From: Actimicrobium sp. CCC2.4
GTDB lineage: Bacteria > Pseudomonadota > Gammaproteobacteria > Burkholderiales > Burkholderiaceae_D
DNA length: 64,000 nucleotides
Direction of reading: 5' to 3'
NCBI RefSeq assembly: GCF_034347385.1
Contig: NZ_CP133777.1
Location: forward strand, 1-64,000
In this document: positions 42,177-51,808 of the stretch, piece by piece
Numbering within the stretch: the stretch's first letter is position 1
How the letters are laid out: every line of letters starts with the position of its first letter
Translations under genes and position numbers: made by a program
Notes under the pieces: model-generated
The model's input: only the letters and a program-made list of their open reading frames with translations
Databases searched by the model: none
Told to the model about the DNA's origin: nothing

Positions 42177-43358
42177 ATGCGACGTCTCTGGCTCCTGTTT
42201 GCCCAAACCGCTACCGTAGCACTTGCTCTCTGGTTTATCGTTGCAACGCTCAAACCCGAGTGGTTGAACAACTTGCCCGGCGCGTCCCGGCAAGTACGAT
42301 TAGGCACCTCGACAGTAGCAATACACGAGGCACCAGCCAATGCATCGCCCGCAGTCCAGGGATCCTATCGGGATGCGGCCCGACTAGCGATGCCATCGGT
42401 GGTCAATATCTATACGACCAAAGGAGCCAGGCAAGCACGTAATCCGATGCTCGATGACCCCTTCTTCCGGAAATTCTTTGGCGAACGTCCCGAGCAGGAT
42501 GAAAAACAAGTCAGCCTCGGCTCCGGTGTCGTCATCAGCTCGCAAGGCTACATTCTGACCAATAACCATGTGGTCGAAGCGGCAGACGAGATTGAGGTCG
42601 CGTTCGCAGACGGGCGCAAGGCCGTCGCAAAAGTCGTTGGTGCTGATCCGGAGACAGACCTTGCCGTAGTCAGGGTGGACCTGCAAAACCTGCCGGCGAT
42701 CACGCTCGGACGTATCGAGCAAAGCATGGTCGGCGACGTGGTGCTCGCCATTGGCAATCCATTCGGCGTCGGCCAGACGGTCACCATGGGCATCATCTCG
42801 GCACTTGGCCGGAATCACCTCAATATCAATACCTTTGAAAACTTCATCCAGACCGATGCAGCAATCAACCCGGGCAACTCCGGCGGCGCGCTGATCGACA
42901 CGAATGGCAACCTGCTCGGCATCAATACCGCAATCTATTCCCGCAGTGGCGGATCGCTTGGTATCGGCTTTGCCATTCCAGTCAGCACGGCAAAGATGGT
43001 CACGGAATCGATCATCAAGACCGGCTCGGTGGTGCGGGGCTGGATTGGTGTCGAGCCGCAGGACATCACGCCGGAACTGGCCGAAAGCTTTGGCCTGAAT
43101 CGTAAATCCGGCGCCATTATCGCGGGAGTCCAGCGCAATGGCCCGGCCGACCGCGCGGGCATGCGTCCGGGCGATATTCTCGTAGCCGTCGAAGGCAAGC
43201 CGGTCACCGACACCACTGAAATGCTGAATCTGATCGCCCAACTTAAGCCGGGCATCAAAGCCAACATGACCGTACAGCGCAAGTTGCAGGAGACCACGCT
43301 GGAGGTCACCGTGGGCAAGCGGCCGAAACAGCAGGTACGCCCGATCGACAGCGAATAA
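42177..43358 (+). CDS. DegS/DegQ-like periplasmic serine protease
   Basis: 393 residues. An uncleaved-looking N-terminal helix (about 5-23) anchors a trypsin-like domain with the catalytic triad His131 (TNNHVV), Asp161 (ETDLAVV) and Ser235 (NPGNSGGAL), followed by one PDZ domain (about 290-380). A single PDZ and an N-terminal anchor favour a DegS-type layout rather than DegP with two PDZ. Whether it triggers a sigma-E cascade is unknown: no rse genes are nearby. Confidence 0.9.
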   Translation: MRRLWLLFAQTATVALALWFIVATLKPEWLNNLPGASRQVRLGTSTVAIHEAPANASPAVQGSYRDAARLAMPSVVNIYTTKGARQARNPMLDDPFFRKFFGERPEQDEKQVSLGSGVVISSQGYILTNNHVVEAADEIEVAFADGRKAVAKVVGADPETDLAVVRVDLQNLPAITLGRIEQSMVGDVVLAIGNPFGVGQTVTMGIISALGRNHLNINTFENFIQTDAAINPGNSGGALIDTNGNLLGINTAIYSRSGGSLGIGFAIPVSTAKMVTESIIKTGSVVRGWIGVEPQDITPELAESFGLNRKSGAIIAGVQRNGPADRAGMRPGDILVAVEGKPVTDTTEMLNLIAQLKPGIKANMTVQRKLQETTLEVTVGKRPKQQVRPIDSE

Positions 43359-43362
43359 GCAC

Positions 43363-44031
43363 ATGCATCTTCGCGACCTGACCCAATTCCTTGCCGAGCT
43401 TTCCGACAATAACAACCGTGCCTGGTTTGTCATGAACAAGCCACGCTACGACATCCTGCGCGCCGAATTTCTCGAGCTGGTGACCGGCCTGATTGCGGCA
43501 ATGACGCGATTCGATCCGCTGGTGGCCGATTGCAATCCCAAGAAAGCCCTCTTCCGCATTAACCGTGACATGCGGTTTTCGCACGTCAAGATCCCGTACA
43601 AGACGACGTTTTCAGCGGCAATTATTCCGAATGGAATGAAAAAGCCCAGCCAGGGCGGCGGGCCTTCGTACTACTTCCAGATTGATGCAGCGGGGAACTT
43701 GCTGGTGGCAGGTGGCGAATACATGCCGCCTGCCGATCGGCTCCGGATGATCCGGCAGCATGTGCTTGCCGATCCGGGTGGTCTGGCCAAGGTCTTGAAG
43801 AGCAAGAATTTTGATAGGCGGTATGGTGGTTTGCAGCAGGAAGGAAAACTGACACGCCCGCCAAAAGGTTTCGATGCCGGCGAACCGCAAATCGAGACGA
43901 TCAAACTGAAGAACTTTATCGCCTGGAGCGCGACGGGCCTGACAGGTAGCTCCCCGGCGACGCTGGAAAGCGATCTGACCAGTGCCTTCAAGGATGTGCA
44001 GCCACTGATCCAGTGGCTGCGTGAGGCTTAG
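43363..44031 (+). CDS. DUF2461 family protein
   Basis: 222 residues matching the DUF2461 family: DLTQFLAELSDNNNRAWF near the start, then FRINRDMRFSHVKIPYKT and YYFQIDAAGNLLVAGGEYMP. These proteins are widespread and uncharacterised. It begins 4 bases after the protease gene stop, so the two are probably co-transcribed. Its end overlaps the convergent tatC by 4 bases. Confidence 0.85.
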   Translation: MHLRDLTQFLAELSDNNNRAWFVMNKPRYDILRAEFLELVTGLIAAMTRFDPLVADCNPKKALFRINRDMRFSHVKIPYKTTFSAAIIPNGMKKPSQGGGPSYYFQIDAAGNLLVAGGEYMPPADRLRMIRQHVLADPGGLAKVLKSKNFDRRYGGLQQEGKLTRPPKGFDAGEPQIETIKLKNFIAWSATGLTGSSPATLESDLTSAFKDVQPLIQWLREA

Positions 44032-44792
44032 GCCTCCGGCAAATCTTCCGGGGCTTTGGTCATGCGTGCGAACATCGGTGCGATGAGCAAGCCCACCTCG
44101 TACAGAATGCACAGAGGGACGGCGAGCAAGAGCTGGCTCATGATATCCGGCGGTGTCACAACGGCGGCCAGCACGAACGCGCCGACGATCACGTAGGGGC
44201 GGACCTCGCGCAGCTTTTCTACCGAGACGATGCCCATACGGACTAGCACGATCACGACGATGGGCACTTCGAAGGTCAAGCCGAACGCAATGAACATCGT
44301 CATCACAAACCCGAAATAGGCATCGATATCCGGCGCAACTGAAATCGACTTCGGCGCGAAGTTATTGACGAACTTGAAGACGATGCTGAACACGAGGAAA
44401 TAACAGAACGCCACGCCGGTCACGAACAGCACCGACGATGAGACCACCAGCGGCGCAATCAGTTTTTTCTCGTGTGAGTACAGGCCGGGCGCGACGAACG
44501 CCCATAGCTGATAGAGCACCCACGGCAACGCAATCATGAACGCCACCAGCAAGGTCACCTTGACCGGAATCAGGAATGGCGTGATGACGCCGGTGGCTAT
44601 CATGCGGCTGCCGGCAGGCAGTGCAACCATCATCGGATACGCCAGCAGATCATAGATATCGCCAGCCCATGGCATCAGGCACAGGAACACCACGATCACG
44701 GCAATCGAGGCCTTGAGGATCCGATTGCGTAATTCGATCAGGTGCGAAATGAAGGTGTCTTGCAACCCCTCCGACTGGATATCTGGATTCAT
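44028..44792 (-). CDS. tatC: Tat translocase subunit TatC
   Basis: 254 residues from the ATG at 44792 (MNPDIQSEGLQ); a 13-residue longer form has no support. Six membrane helices are visible, with the conserved cytoplasmic start SHLIELRNRI, FVAPGLYSHEKK and the FGLTFEVPIVV segment with its conserved Glu. It recognises twin-arginine signal peptides. It ends the tatABC set at the 3' end of the long minus-strand block. Confidence 0.95.
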   Translation of the reverse strand: MNPDIQSEGLQDTFISHLIELRNRILKASIAVIVVFLCLMPWAGDIYDLLAYPMMVALPAGSRMIATGVITPFLIPVKVTLLVAFMIALPWVLYQLWAFVAPGLYSHEKKLIAPLVVSSSVLFVTGVAFCYFLVFSIVFKFVNNFAPKSISVAPDIDAYFGFVMTMFIAFGLTFEVPIVVIVLVRMGIVSVEKLREVRPYVIVGAFVLAAVVTPPDIMSQLLLAVPLCILYEVGLLIAPMFARMTKAPEDLPEA

Positions 44793-44853
44793 GATGGGAT
44801 GCCGGGAACAAAAAATAGTAGAGAGAAACAATCACCGCAACGGATGCCGTCCG

Positions 44854-45354
44854 TCACGAAAAAAAACCGTTACCAGCGGTGCCTGATGGCCGGTATCTGG
44901 CAACCCGTGCAGCACCGGACATCACATGTGACTTGCGACCGTTCTGATGCTTGTACCAGCCAGGCAATGCTGAATTGCGCGCCAGTTTTTTCTTGCGGAA
45001 CAGCTTTGCCTTGACGGCAACCTGGTCCGGCGTCGGGGTATCGCGTAAGGCGTTATCGTCATAAGTCGTCGTACCGGTCCAGGCCGATTGCATCGAACTG
45101 CCGACCTCGTTCACGCTCTTTGAGATGCTCTGACTGACATCACTGGCAGCCTCTTGCACATCCTTGTGCATCTTGCGCAATTCGTCGAGTTCGATCTCAC
45201 GGCTGACTTCGGATTTGACCTGCAAAATATAACGCTGCGCGCGCCCGTACAAGGTACCGGCCATGCGTGCGACACGAGGGAGTTTTTCCGGGCCGATGAC
45301 GACCAGGGCAACTACGCCTATCAAGGCAATCTTGGTAAGACCGAGATCTATCAT
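44854..45354 (-). CDS. tatB: Tat translocase subunit TatB
   Basis: 166 residues. The short N-terminal membrane helix MIDLGLTKIALIGVVALVV is followed by GPEKLPRVAR, the hinge typical of TatB, an amphipathic helix, and a long charged cytoplasmic tail that is poorly conserved. It forms the receptor complex with TatC. Confidence 0.93.
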   Translation of the reverse strand: MIDLGLTKIALIGVVALVVIGPEKLPRVARMAGTLYGRAQRYILQVKSEVSREIELDELRKMHKDVQEAASDVSQSISKSVNEVGSSMQSAWTGTTTYDDNALRDTPTPDQVAVKAKLFRKKKLARNSALPGWYKHQNGRKSHVMSGAARVARYRPSGTAGNGFFS

Positions 45355-45406
45355 GTGGGGGAGTCAGGGCGAACCGGACCGGCTGGCAAACTCAGCCGGC
45401 ACCGTA

Positions 45407-45643
45407 TCAGCTCTTCGTCTTCTCTTTCGCGTCTACGTCGATGGTGGCCTTGTCGCCCGACTTGGCGGTGGAGGTTTTGTTTGCGTCAGCGGCCTCGGCT
45501 TCTTCGTCGCCCTTAACGCCATCCTTGAAACCTTTGACGGCCTTGCCGAGGTCGGACCCCATGCTACCGATTTTTTTGGTACCGAAAACAAGCATCACGA
45601 TGACCAGAACGATCAACCAATGCCAGATACTGAATGAACCCAT
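45407..45643 (-). CDS. tatA: Tat translocase subunit TatA
   Basis: 78 residues from the ATG at 45643, supported by AAGGAG upstream; an 8-residue longer form is unlikely. The N-terminus [20 protein letters not shown] and [20 protein letters not shown] are characteristic of TatA, followed by an acidic/lysine-rich tail. It oligomerises to form the transport pore. Confidence 0.95.
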   Translation of the reverse strand: MGSFSIWHWLIVLVIVMLVFGTKKIGSMGSDLGKAVKGFKDGVKGDEEAEAADANKTSTAKSGDKATIDVDAKEKTKS

Positions 45644-45708
45644 GATGATTTCTCCTTGCGTATGCAAACGTACTACGATGATTTGATGGTTGGGTTAAGG
45701 GCTAAGGC

Positions 45709-46080
45709 TTAGCGTTGTCCGCGCCAGGGCTTCGGACCGCCAATCACATGCAGGTGCAAATGGTACACCTCCTGACCGCCATCAGGGCCGGTGTTAAAAA
45801 GGGTCTTGAAGCCACCGCTGGCAACGCCATCGCTATCGACCGCGTAAGTGCAACCCTGCTCTGCAGCAAGCCTTGGTGCCAGCAGCAGCATCTTGGCCAG
45901 CAAGGCAGCATGCCCGGTCGTGCAATCGGCCAGTGTGGCGACATGCTGCCGCGGAACGATCAGAAAATGTACCGGCGCGGCAGGATGGATATCCAGGAAA
46001 GCCACCACGTCGTCGTCCTCGTAAATCATGGTGGACGGAATCTGTTTCGCAGCGATCTTGCAGAAAAGGCAGGCACTCAT
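45709..46080 (-). CDS. hinT: HIT-family purine nucleoside phosphoramidase
   Basis: 123 residues of a HIT protein with the triad HLHLHV (His107, 109, 111) and an N-terminal CLFCKI pair of cysteines. It hydrolyses AMP-lysine-type phosphoramidates. It lies between hisE and tatA, a position common in Burkholderiales. Confidence 0.93.
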   Translation of the reverse strand: MSACLFCKIAAKQIPSTMIYEDDDVVAFLDIHPAAPVHFLIVPRQHVATLADCTTGHAALLAKMLLLAPRLAAEQGCTYAVDSDGVASGGFKTLFNTGPDGGQEVYHLHLHVIGGPKPWRGQR

Positions 46081-46115
46081 GCAGTTACTCCGGCAGGGGA
46101 TAAGTTGTTGCTGGC

Positions 46116-46136
46116 GAACGGGTCGGCGACCCGTTC
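46116..46136 (-). repeat. hisE-hinT intercistronic stem-loop
   Basis: GAACGGGTC-GGC-GACCCGTTC, a perfect 9-pair stem with a 3-base loop overlapping the hisE stop codon. No T-run follows, so it may be an mRNA-stabilising or processing element rather than a terminator. Confidence 0.6.
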
Positions 46137-46497
46137 AATCGCCGTTTTTTTCGCGCTCGATCAATTTGCGATTGGCTTTTTCTTCGATGCCGGACAAGCC
46201 TTCGCGACGCGCCAGCTCATCGAGCACCTGCTGCGGCGTCAGGTTAAATTGCGCCAGCATGATCAGCGAATGGAACCATAGGTCGGCACATTCATAAATC
46301 ACCTTGCTGGTATCGCCATCGACCCGCGCATCCTTGGCCGCCATGACGGTCTCGGTGGCTTCTTCGCCGATTTTTTTCAGGATCGCATCGTCGCCCTTCG
46401 AAAACAGCCGCGACACATACGATATGTCCGGATCACCGCCGTTAGCCAGCTTGCGACTTTCGATGACGGCAGCCAGTCTTTGCAATGTATTACTCAT
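46135..46497 (-). CDS. hisE: phosphoribosyl-ATP pyrophosphatase
   Basis: 120 residues from the ATG at 46497 ([16 protein letters not shown]); an upstream alternative overruns into the spacer. It is a MazG-like all-helical enzyme with the conserved metal site in [16 protein letters not shown]. It makes the second step of histidine synthesis, removing pyrophosphate from PR-ATP. It is separate from HisI here, not fused as in enterics. Confidence 0.95.
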   Translation of the reverse strand: MSNTLQRLAAVIESRKLANGGDPDISYVSRLFSKGDDAILKKIGEEATETVMAAKDARVDGDTSKVIYECADLWFHSLIMLAQFNLTPQQVLDELARREGLSGIEEKANRKLIEREKNGD

Positions 46498-46588
46498 GGA
46501 ATCTCTCAGTGATGGCCTGCAAGCCATCGCGACCTGTGTCTTGCATGGAATATCGGTACGAGCAGCGCAACTGTGCTGCGCTCCCGCG

Positions 46589-46993
46589 TTATTTGTAAAT
46601 GCTGGCCGGATCCACCAGAACCGGGTCCGCGCTGACCCACTCGCCGTCGCCAACCGTGCCTTCGAACTTCTGGAAAAAACACGAGTGCCGCCCTGTGTGA
46701 CAAGCGATATTGCCCGTTTGTTCCACCTTCAGCAGCACCACGTCTTCATCACAGTCGAGACGAATGTCATGGACTTTTTGCGTGTGTCCGGACTCTTCTC
46801 CCTTGTGCCACAGCTTCTTGCGCGAACGGCTCCAGTACACCGCTTCGCCCGACTCGACCGTGCGCTCTAGCGCATCGCGGTTCATCCATGCAAACATCAG
46901 GACGTCATTCGAACCGAGTTCCTGCGCGATCACCGGCACCAGGCCGTACTCGTCCCACTTGACCTTGTTGAGCCACTTCGCCTTGATACTCAT
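46589..46993 (-). CDS. hisI: phosphoribosyl-AMP cyclohydrolase
   Basis: 134 residues. The metal-binding features are present: LDCDED (Mg/Zn ligands) and [11 protein letters not shown] with Cys/His. It opens the adenine ring of PR-AMP, the third step of histidine synthesis. It overlaps the hisF stop/start by 4 bases. A 91-base gap follows before hisE. Confidence 0.95.
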   Translation of the reverse strand: MSIKAKWLNKVKWDEYGLVPVIAQELGSNDVLMFAWMNRDALERTVESGEAVYWSRSRKKLWHKGEESGHTQKVHDIRLDCDEDVVLLKVEQTGNIACHTGRHSCFFQKFEGTVGDGEWVSADPVLVDPASIYK

Positions 46994-47754
46994 GTCAATC
47001 TCACCGCTATCTGTTGTGCCGCCATGAACTGCTTGGCTTCGGCAATTGTGTGTTGACCATAATGGAAAATACTCGCGGCCAGAACCGCATCGGCCTTGCC
47101 GATCCTGACGCCATCGGCGAGGTCTTGCAGGCCGCCCACGCCGCCGGAGGCAATCACCGGAATAGTGACGGCATCGGACACGGCCGCCGTCAGCGCCAGA
47201 TCAAACCCGCTGCGCGTGCCATCGCGATCCATGCTGGTGAGCAGCAACTCGCCGGCACCGAACGCAGCCATTTTTTTGGCCCACTCGATCACGTCCAGCC
47301 CGGTAGCCTTGCGCCCGCCATGCGTGAAGACTTCCCACTTGCCATCGCCACTGCGCTTGGCATCGATCGCCACAACGATGCATTGCGAACCGTGTTTTTG
47401 AGCGGCATCGAACACCAGTTGCGGATTGCTGATCGCCGAGGAATTGATACTGACCTTGTCGGCACCGGCATTGAGCAGACGGCGCACGTCCTCGACCACG
47501 CGCACGCCGCCACCGACGGTCAGCGGAATGAAGACTGTCGAGGCCACCGCTTCGATGATGTGCAGGATCAGGTCGCGTCCGTCCGAGGTCGCGGTGATGT
47601 CGAGGAAGGTGATTTCATCGGCACCCTGCTCATCGTAGCGCCGGGCGATTTCGACCGGATCGCCGGCATCGCGCAGCTCGAGAAAGTTGATGCCCTTAAC
47701 GACGCGGCCAGCCGTGACATCGAGGCACGGAATGATGCGCTTTGCCAGTGTCAT
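46990..47754 (-). CDS. hisF: imidazole glycerol phosphate synthase cyclase subunit
   Basis: 254 residues from the ATG at 47754 ([13 protein letters not shown]), overlapping hisA by 4 bases. It is a TIM barrel with the catalytic Asp12 (PCLDV) and the second catalytic Asp in VVAIDAKRS. With HisH it makes imidazole glycerol phosphate and AICAR. Confidence 0.96.
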   Translation of the reverse strand: MTLAKRIIPCLDVTAGRVVKGINFLELRDAGDPVEIARRYDEQGADEITFLDITATSDGRDLILHIIEAVASTVFIPLTVGGGVRVVEDVRRLLNAGADKVSINSSAISNPQLVFDAAQKHGSQCIVVAIDAKRSGDGKWEVFTHGGRKATGLDVIEWAKKMAAFGAGELLLTSMDRDGTRSGFDLALTAAVSDAVTIPVIASGGVGGLQDLADGVRIGKADAVLAASIFHYGQHTIAEAKQFMAAQQIAVRLT

Positions 47755-48545
47755 GGGGTACCGGGGATCGCTTGATCCAGCCCGGCCGTGAGCGTGTCGG
47801 CACGCTCTTGTGCCGAACGCAAATCCAGCGTGCCCTCGTAAATCGACCGGCCGCAGATGACGCCCTCGATGCCTTCGCCCTGCACTGCGCACAGCGCTTC
47901 GACATCCTTGATGCTATGCACGCCACCGGAAGCGATCACTGGAATCGTCATGCTTTGCGCCAGCTTGACGGTGGCTTCCATGTTGATACCGCCCATCATG
48001 CCGTCGCGGCCGATGTCGGTGTAGATGATGGCTTCGCAACCGTAGTCTTCGAACTTGCGGGCCAGGTCGATGACTTCGTGGCCGGTAAGTTTGCTCCAGC
48101 CATCGGTGGCGACCTTGCCGTCGCGTGCGTCGAGTCCGACGATGATCTGGCCCGGAAAGGCGCTACAAGCATCATGCAGGAAACCCGGATTCTTGACCGC
48201 GGCAGTGCCGATGATGATGTAACTCAGGCCACCGTCGAGATAGCGTTCGATGGTATCGAGGTCGCGGATACCGCCACCGAGCTGGACCGGAATTTCATCG
48301 ATACCATTGGCTTCAGCGTAATCGCGTACAGCCTGGATGATGGCCTTGACGGCGCTTTCGTTTTTCGGCTTGCCGGCAAAGGCGCCATTGAGGTCGACCA
48401 GATGCAGGCGACGGGCACCCTGCTCAAGCCAGTGGCGCGCCATCGCGCCCGGGTCTTCGGAAAATACGGTGGCCTGGTCCATGTCACCTTGTTTGAGGCG
48501 AACACAGTGACCGTCTTTGAGATCGATAGCGGGAATGAGCAACAT
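47751..48545 (-). CDS. hisA: ProFAR isomerase
   Basis: 264 residues from the ATG at 48545 ([17 protein letters not shown]), about 15 longer at the C-terminus than the usual 245-250. It is a TIM barrel with catalytic Asp8 in PAIDL and the second acidic site near [10 protein letters not shown]. It isomerises ProFAR in histidine synthesis. Confidence 0.95.
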   Translation of the reverse strand: MLLIPAIDLKDGHCVRLKQGDMDQATVFSEDPGAMARHWLEQGARRLHLVDLNGAFAGKPKNESAVKAIIQAVRDYAEANGIDEIPVQLGGGIRDLDTIERYLDGGLSYIIIGTAAVKNPGFLHDACSAFPGQIIVGLDARDGKVATDGWSKLTGHEVIDLARKFEDYGCEAIIYTDIGRDGMMGGINMEATVKLAQSMTIPVIASGGVHSIKDVEALCAVQGEGIEGVICGRSIYEGTLDLRSAQERADTLTAGLDQAIPGTP

Positions 48546-48601
48546 GGCTGTTGAGTAAGTAGATAAAAAATGTGGATGACAAGCGATCGGCACGACCGCG
48601 C

Positions 48602-49240
48602 TCAGGGATTCCAGTGCACGAAATTCTTGTAGAGCTGCAGACCGGCCGAGGCACTTTTTTCGGGATGGAACTGGGTCGCGAAAATATTATCACGCGCGAC
48701 CGCACAGGCAAACGCCGCGCCGTACAAGCTTTCGCCGGCGACATGCGACGGTTCGGCAGGCCGGGCGTAATAACTGTGCACGAAATAGAAATAACTCTGG
48801 TCGGGAATACCTTCCCAGAGCGGATGTGCGATCGTCTGGCGAACCCGGTTCCATCCCATTTGCGGCACCTTGAAACGCGAACCGTCTTCCTGCAACTGGC
48901 CATCGAGCTGGAACTTGACGACCTTGCCTGGCAATAAGCCCAGACCCGGCGTATCGCCTTCTTCGCTCCAGTCGAACAGCAATTGCTCGCCGACGCAGAC
49001 ACCGAGCAGCGGCTTGTTACGCACGGCGGCAAGCAAGGCGTCCTGCAAGCCCGACTCGCGCAGGCTGCGCATGCAATCCGGAATCGCGCCCTGCCCCGGC
49101 AAGACCAGCCGGTCAGCGGTCACGATATCCTGCACGTCGCCCGAAATCCGCACATCGGCGTCCGGTGCCACATGGCGCAAGGCTTGCGCTACCGAGCGCA
49201 AATTCCCCATGCCGTAATCGACTACTACAATTTTGTTCAT
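48602..49240 (-). CDS. hisH: imidazole glycerol phosphate synthase glutaminase subunit
   Basis: 212 residues from the ATG at 49240 ([17 protein letters not shown]). It is a class I amidotransferase with Cys82 in [10 protein letters not shown] and the His/Glu of TQFHPEKS. It supplies ammonia to HisF, two genes downstream. Longer upstream starts are not supported. Confidence 0.96.
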   Translation of the reverse strand: MNKIVVVDYGMGNLRSVAQALRHVAPDADVRISGDVQDIVTADRLVLPGQGAIPDCMRSLRESGLQDALLAAVRNKPLLGVCVGEQLLFDWSEEGDTPGLGLLPGKVVKFQLDGQLQEDGSRFKVPQMGWNRVRQTIAHPLWEGIPDQSYFYFVHSYYARPAEPSHVAGESLYGAAFACAVARDNIFATQFHPEKSASAGLQLYKNFVHWNP

Positions 49241-49278
49241 GCTTGAAGGTCTGACATCAATGAAAGAAAAGCTGCCAA

Positions 49279-49887
49279 TTAGAGCGAACCTTTGGTCGAC
49301 GGAATCGTACCGGCCGAGCGCGGATCGCGTTCGGCGGCCATGCGCAATGCACGACCGAACGCCTTGAACACGGTCTCGCATTGATGATGGGCATTGTCAC
49401 CGCGCAGGTTGTCGATGTGCAGCGTGACCAGTGCGTGATTGACGAAACCCTGAAAGAACTCGTGCACCAGATCGACATCGAATGCACCGATCATGGACCG
49501 CGTGAAAGGCACATTGAATTCGAGCCCCGGACGACCGGAACAATCGATCACGACGCGCGACAGCGCCTCATCGAGCGGCACGTAGGCATGGCCGTAGCGA
49601 CGCACGCCTTTCTTGTCGCCGATGGCCAGCGCGAAGGCCTGACCGATCGTGATGCCGATGTCCTCGACCGTGTGATGCGCGTCGATGTGCAGGTCACCGT
49701 CGCATTCGACATCAAGGTCGAACAGGCCATGACGGGCGATCTGATCCATCATGTGATCAAGGAACGGCACGCCCGAGTTCAGGCTTTGACGTCCGGACCC
49801 GTCGAGGTTGATCGTGACGCGGATCTTGGTCTCGTTGGTGTTGCGCGTGACAGCGGCGATGCGCTGGAGTTCAGGTGCGGTTGGCAT
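49279..49887 (-). CDS. hisB: imidazoleglycerol-phosphate dehydratase
   Basis: 202 residues of the single-function dehydratase (no fused phosphatase). The metal-binding repeats are present: [13 protein letters not shown] and [10 protein letters not shown] in the first half, [11 protein letters not shown] and [15 protein letters not shown] in the second. The histidinol phosphatase is elsewhere. Its start overlaps the hisC stop by 17 bases. Confidence 0.96.
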   Translation of the reverse strand: MPTAPELQRIAAVTRNTNETKIRVTINLDGSGRQSLNSGVPFLDHMMDQIARHGLFDLDVECDGDLHIDAHHTVEDIGITIGQAFALAIGDKKGVRRYGHAYVPLDEALSRVVIDCSGRPGLEFNVPFTRSMIGAFDVDLVHEFFQGFVNHALVTLHIDNLRGDNAHHQCETVFKAFGRALRMAAERDPRSAGTIPSTKGSL

Positions 49888-50989
49888 GGTGCGGTCCAGA
49901 TGACGATGAGAGGGAGGCGGAAATTGCGGCCAGGAAGGAGGCGTTCTCTTCCGGCGTGCTGACGGTAATCCGCAGGCAATCTTCCAGCAGAGCGTGCATT
50001 TTACCTACATTTTTAACCAGTACTTTGCGGGCCAGCAGATCGGCAAAAACATCGTCGCCGGTTTTGCCCTTGCCGCGAATCCGGATCAGCAAGAAGTTGG
50101 CGGCCGACGGGAACACTTCGACGCCCGGCAGGGCTGCGAGCGCCGCTCCGAGGACGGTGCGCTGCTCGCGCAGGATCGTGGCCTGCGCGGCCAACATGTC
50201 GGTATGTTCGAGCACGAATTCGGCGGCGGTCTGCGTCAGCACGTTGATGTTATAAGGCGGACGCACCTTGTCGAATTCGGCCAGCAAGGCCGCACTGCCC
50301 GACATGTAGCCAAGGCGGATGCCGGCCAGTCCGAGCTTGGAGACGGTGCGCATGACCAGCAGATTATCGAACTCGGCCAGGCGCGGCATGAAGCTGGCCG
50401 GCGCAAAGGGCTGGTAGGCTTCATCGACGATGACGACACCGCTATCGCCGACCGCCTGCAGGATCGCAACGATGTCGTCGGCCTCGAACATTGTGCCGGT
50501 CGGGTTGTTCGGGTACGCCAGATACGTAATCGCCGGCCGGTGCTGAACGATCGCTGCCAGCATCGCCGGCAAGTCCAGCGTCAGGTCGGCCTGCAGCGGC
50601 ACGCCGACAAATTCCATGCCGGCGAAGCGCGCCGACATCGCGTACATCACGAAGCCCGGCACTGGTGCCAGCACTTTTGCCCCCGGTCGCGCACAGGCTA
50701 CCGACACCATCGCAATCAATTCATCGGAGCCATTCCCAAGCACGACATCGAAGCCGGCCGGCACGCCGAAGCTGGCGCACAGACTGGCTTTGAGCGTGGT
50801 GTAGCTCGGCACCGGATAGCGGTTCATTGCGACGTCGGCCAGCCGCGCACCGAGTGCTGCACGCAATTGCGCCGACAGCTGGTACGGGTTTTCCATCGCA
50901 TCGAGCTTCAGGAAGCCGTCGGCATCCTGGACGTGATACGCCGACAGCGCACGGACTTCGGGGCGGATGATATTTTCGATTAACGACAT
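49871..50989 (-). CDS. hisC: histidinol-phosphate aminotransferase
   Basis: 372 residues of a class I/II PLP aminotransferase. Features are [21 protein letters not shown] and the PLP lysine in [15 protein letters not shown]. It transfers an amino group to imidazole-acetol phosphate. It lies 27 bases after the DNA methyltransferase and before hisB. Confidence 0.95.
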   Translation of the reverse strand: MSLIENIIRPEVRALSAYHVQDADGFLKLDAMENPYQLSAQLRAALGARLADVAMNRYPVPSYTTLKASLCASFGVPAGFDVVLGNGSDELIAMVSVACARPGAKVLAPVPGFVMYAMSARFAGMEFVGVPLQADLTLDLPAMLAAIVQHRPAITYLAYPNNPTGTMFEADDIVAILQAVGDSGVVIVDEAYQPFAPASFMPRLAEFDNLLVMRTVSKLGLAGIRLGYMSGSAALLAEFDKVRPPYNINVLTQTAAEFVLEHTDMLAAQATILREQRTVLGAALAALPGVEVFPSAANFLLIRIRGKGKTGDDVFADLLARKVLVKNVGKMHALLEDCLRITVSTPEENASFLAAISASLSSSSGPHHANRT

Positions 50990-51016
50990 GATAGAGGTCC
51001 GTAAGCTAGGTAAAAA

Positions 51017-51793
51017 TCAGGCTGCAACTTGCGCGTTGGTATCGAGTTGCGCGAGTCGCTGCGCAATCATCGCGCAATAATCAGCATTGAGTTCGAAGCC
51101 GACAAACTGGCGGCCCGTGCGTTTTGCGGCAACCGCCGTGGTGCCGCTGCCCATGAACGGATCGAGCACGATGCCGCCCGGCGGACACGATGCCTTGACC
51201 ATGCGCTCAATGATTTCAAGCGGCTTCTGGGTCGGATGATCGGCGCGCTCGCGGTGTTCGCGGTGCAGGCGCGACACGCTCCAGACATCCTTCGGGTTGT
51301 AGCCCAGCTCCAGCCATTTCGCGCCGACAAAAATCGAGCGCGAACGGGCTTTCTTGGTGACCGCATCGTACGCAATCCGGATCGCGTCGAGGTCGAAATA
51401 GTAGTCCTTGCTGTTGGCGAAAAAACCGATCGTGTCATGCACCGAGGAATACTTGCGCACCGTGCCGCCCATCGATGGCACGCGACGATCCCAGATAATT
51501 TCGTTGACCATCGTCATGCGCTGCTTCAGGAGCACGAAAATTTCCGGCGAATAGCGCCAGGTCAGGAAAATGTACAGGCTGCCGTTGGGCTTGAGCTTGG
51601 GCAGCGCGGCGTCGATCCAGCATTCCATCCAGGCCAGATACTCGGCAGTCGCCAGCTTGTCCGAATCATTGCCATAATCCTTACCCAGCCCGTACGGCGG
51701 ATCGGCCAGAATCAGGTCGATCGCACCATCGGGAATGCGTGCCAGTCCTGCCAGCGCGTCTTCGCAAAAGACCTGGTTGTGCCAGTCAGCCAC
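51017..51793 (-). CDS. orphan DNA adenine/cytosine-N4 methyltransferase
   Basis: 258 residues. DPPY (31-34) is the catalytic motif, and FMGSGTT (213-219) near the C-terminus is the SAM motif. This DPPY-first order marks a beta-class amino-methyltransferase (N6-adenine or N4-cytosine). There is no restriction gene alongside. It sits inside the his operon, 15 bases after hisD and 27 before hisC, on the same strand and in similar codon style, so it is likely stably kept rather than newly acquired. Target sequence unknown. Confidence 0.9.
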   Translation of the reverse strand: MADWHNQVFCEDALAGLARIPDGAIDLILADPPYGLGKDYGNDSDKLATAEYLAWMECWIDAALPKLKPNGSLYIFLTWRYSPEIFVLLKQRMTMVNEIIWDRRVPSMGGTVRKYSSVHDTIGFFANSKDYYFDLDAIRIAYDAVTKKARSRSIFVGAKWLELGYNPKDVWSVSRLHREHRERADHPTQKPLEIIERMVKASCPPGGIVLDPFMGSGTTAVAAKRTGRQFVGFELNADYCAMIAQRLAQLDTNAQVAA

Positions 51794-51808
51794 GACGCGA
51801 TCCGGCTG

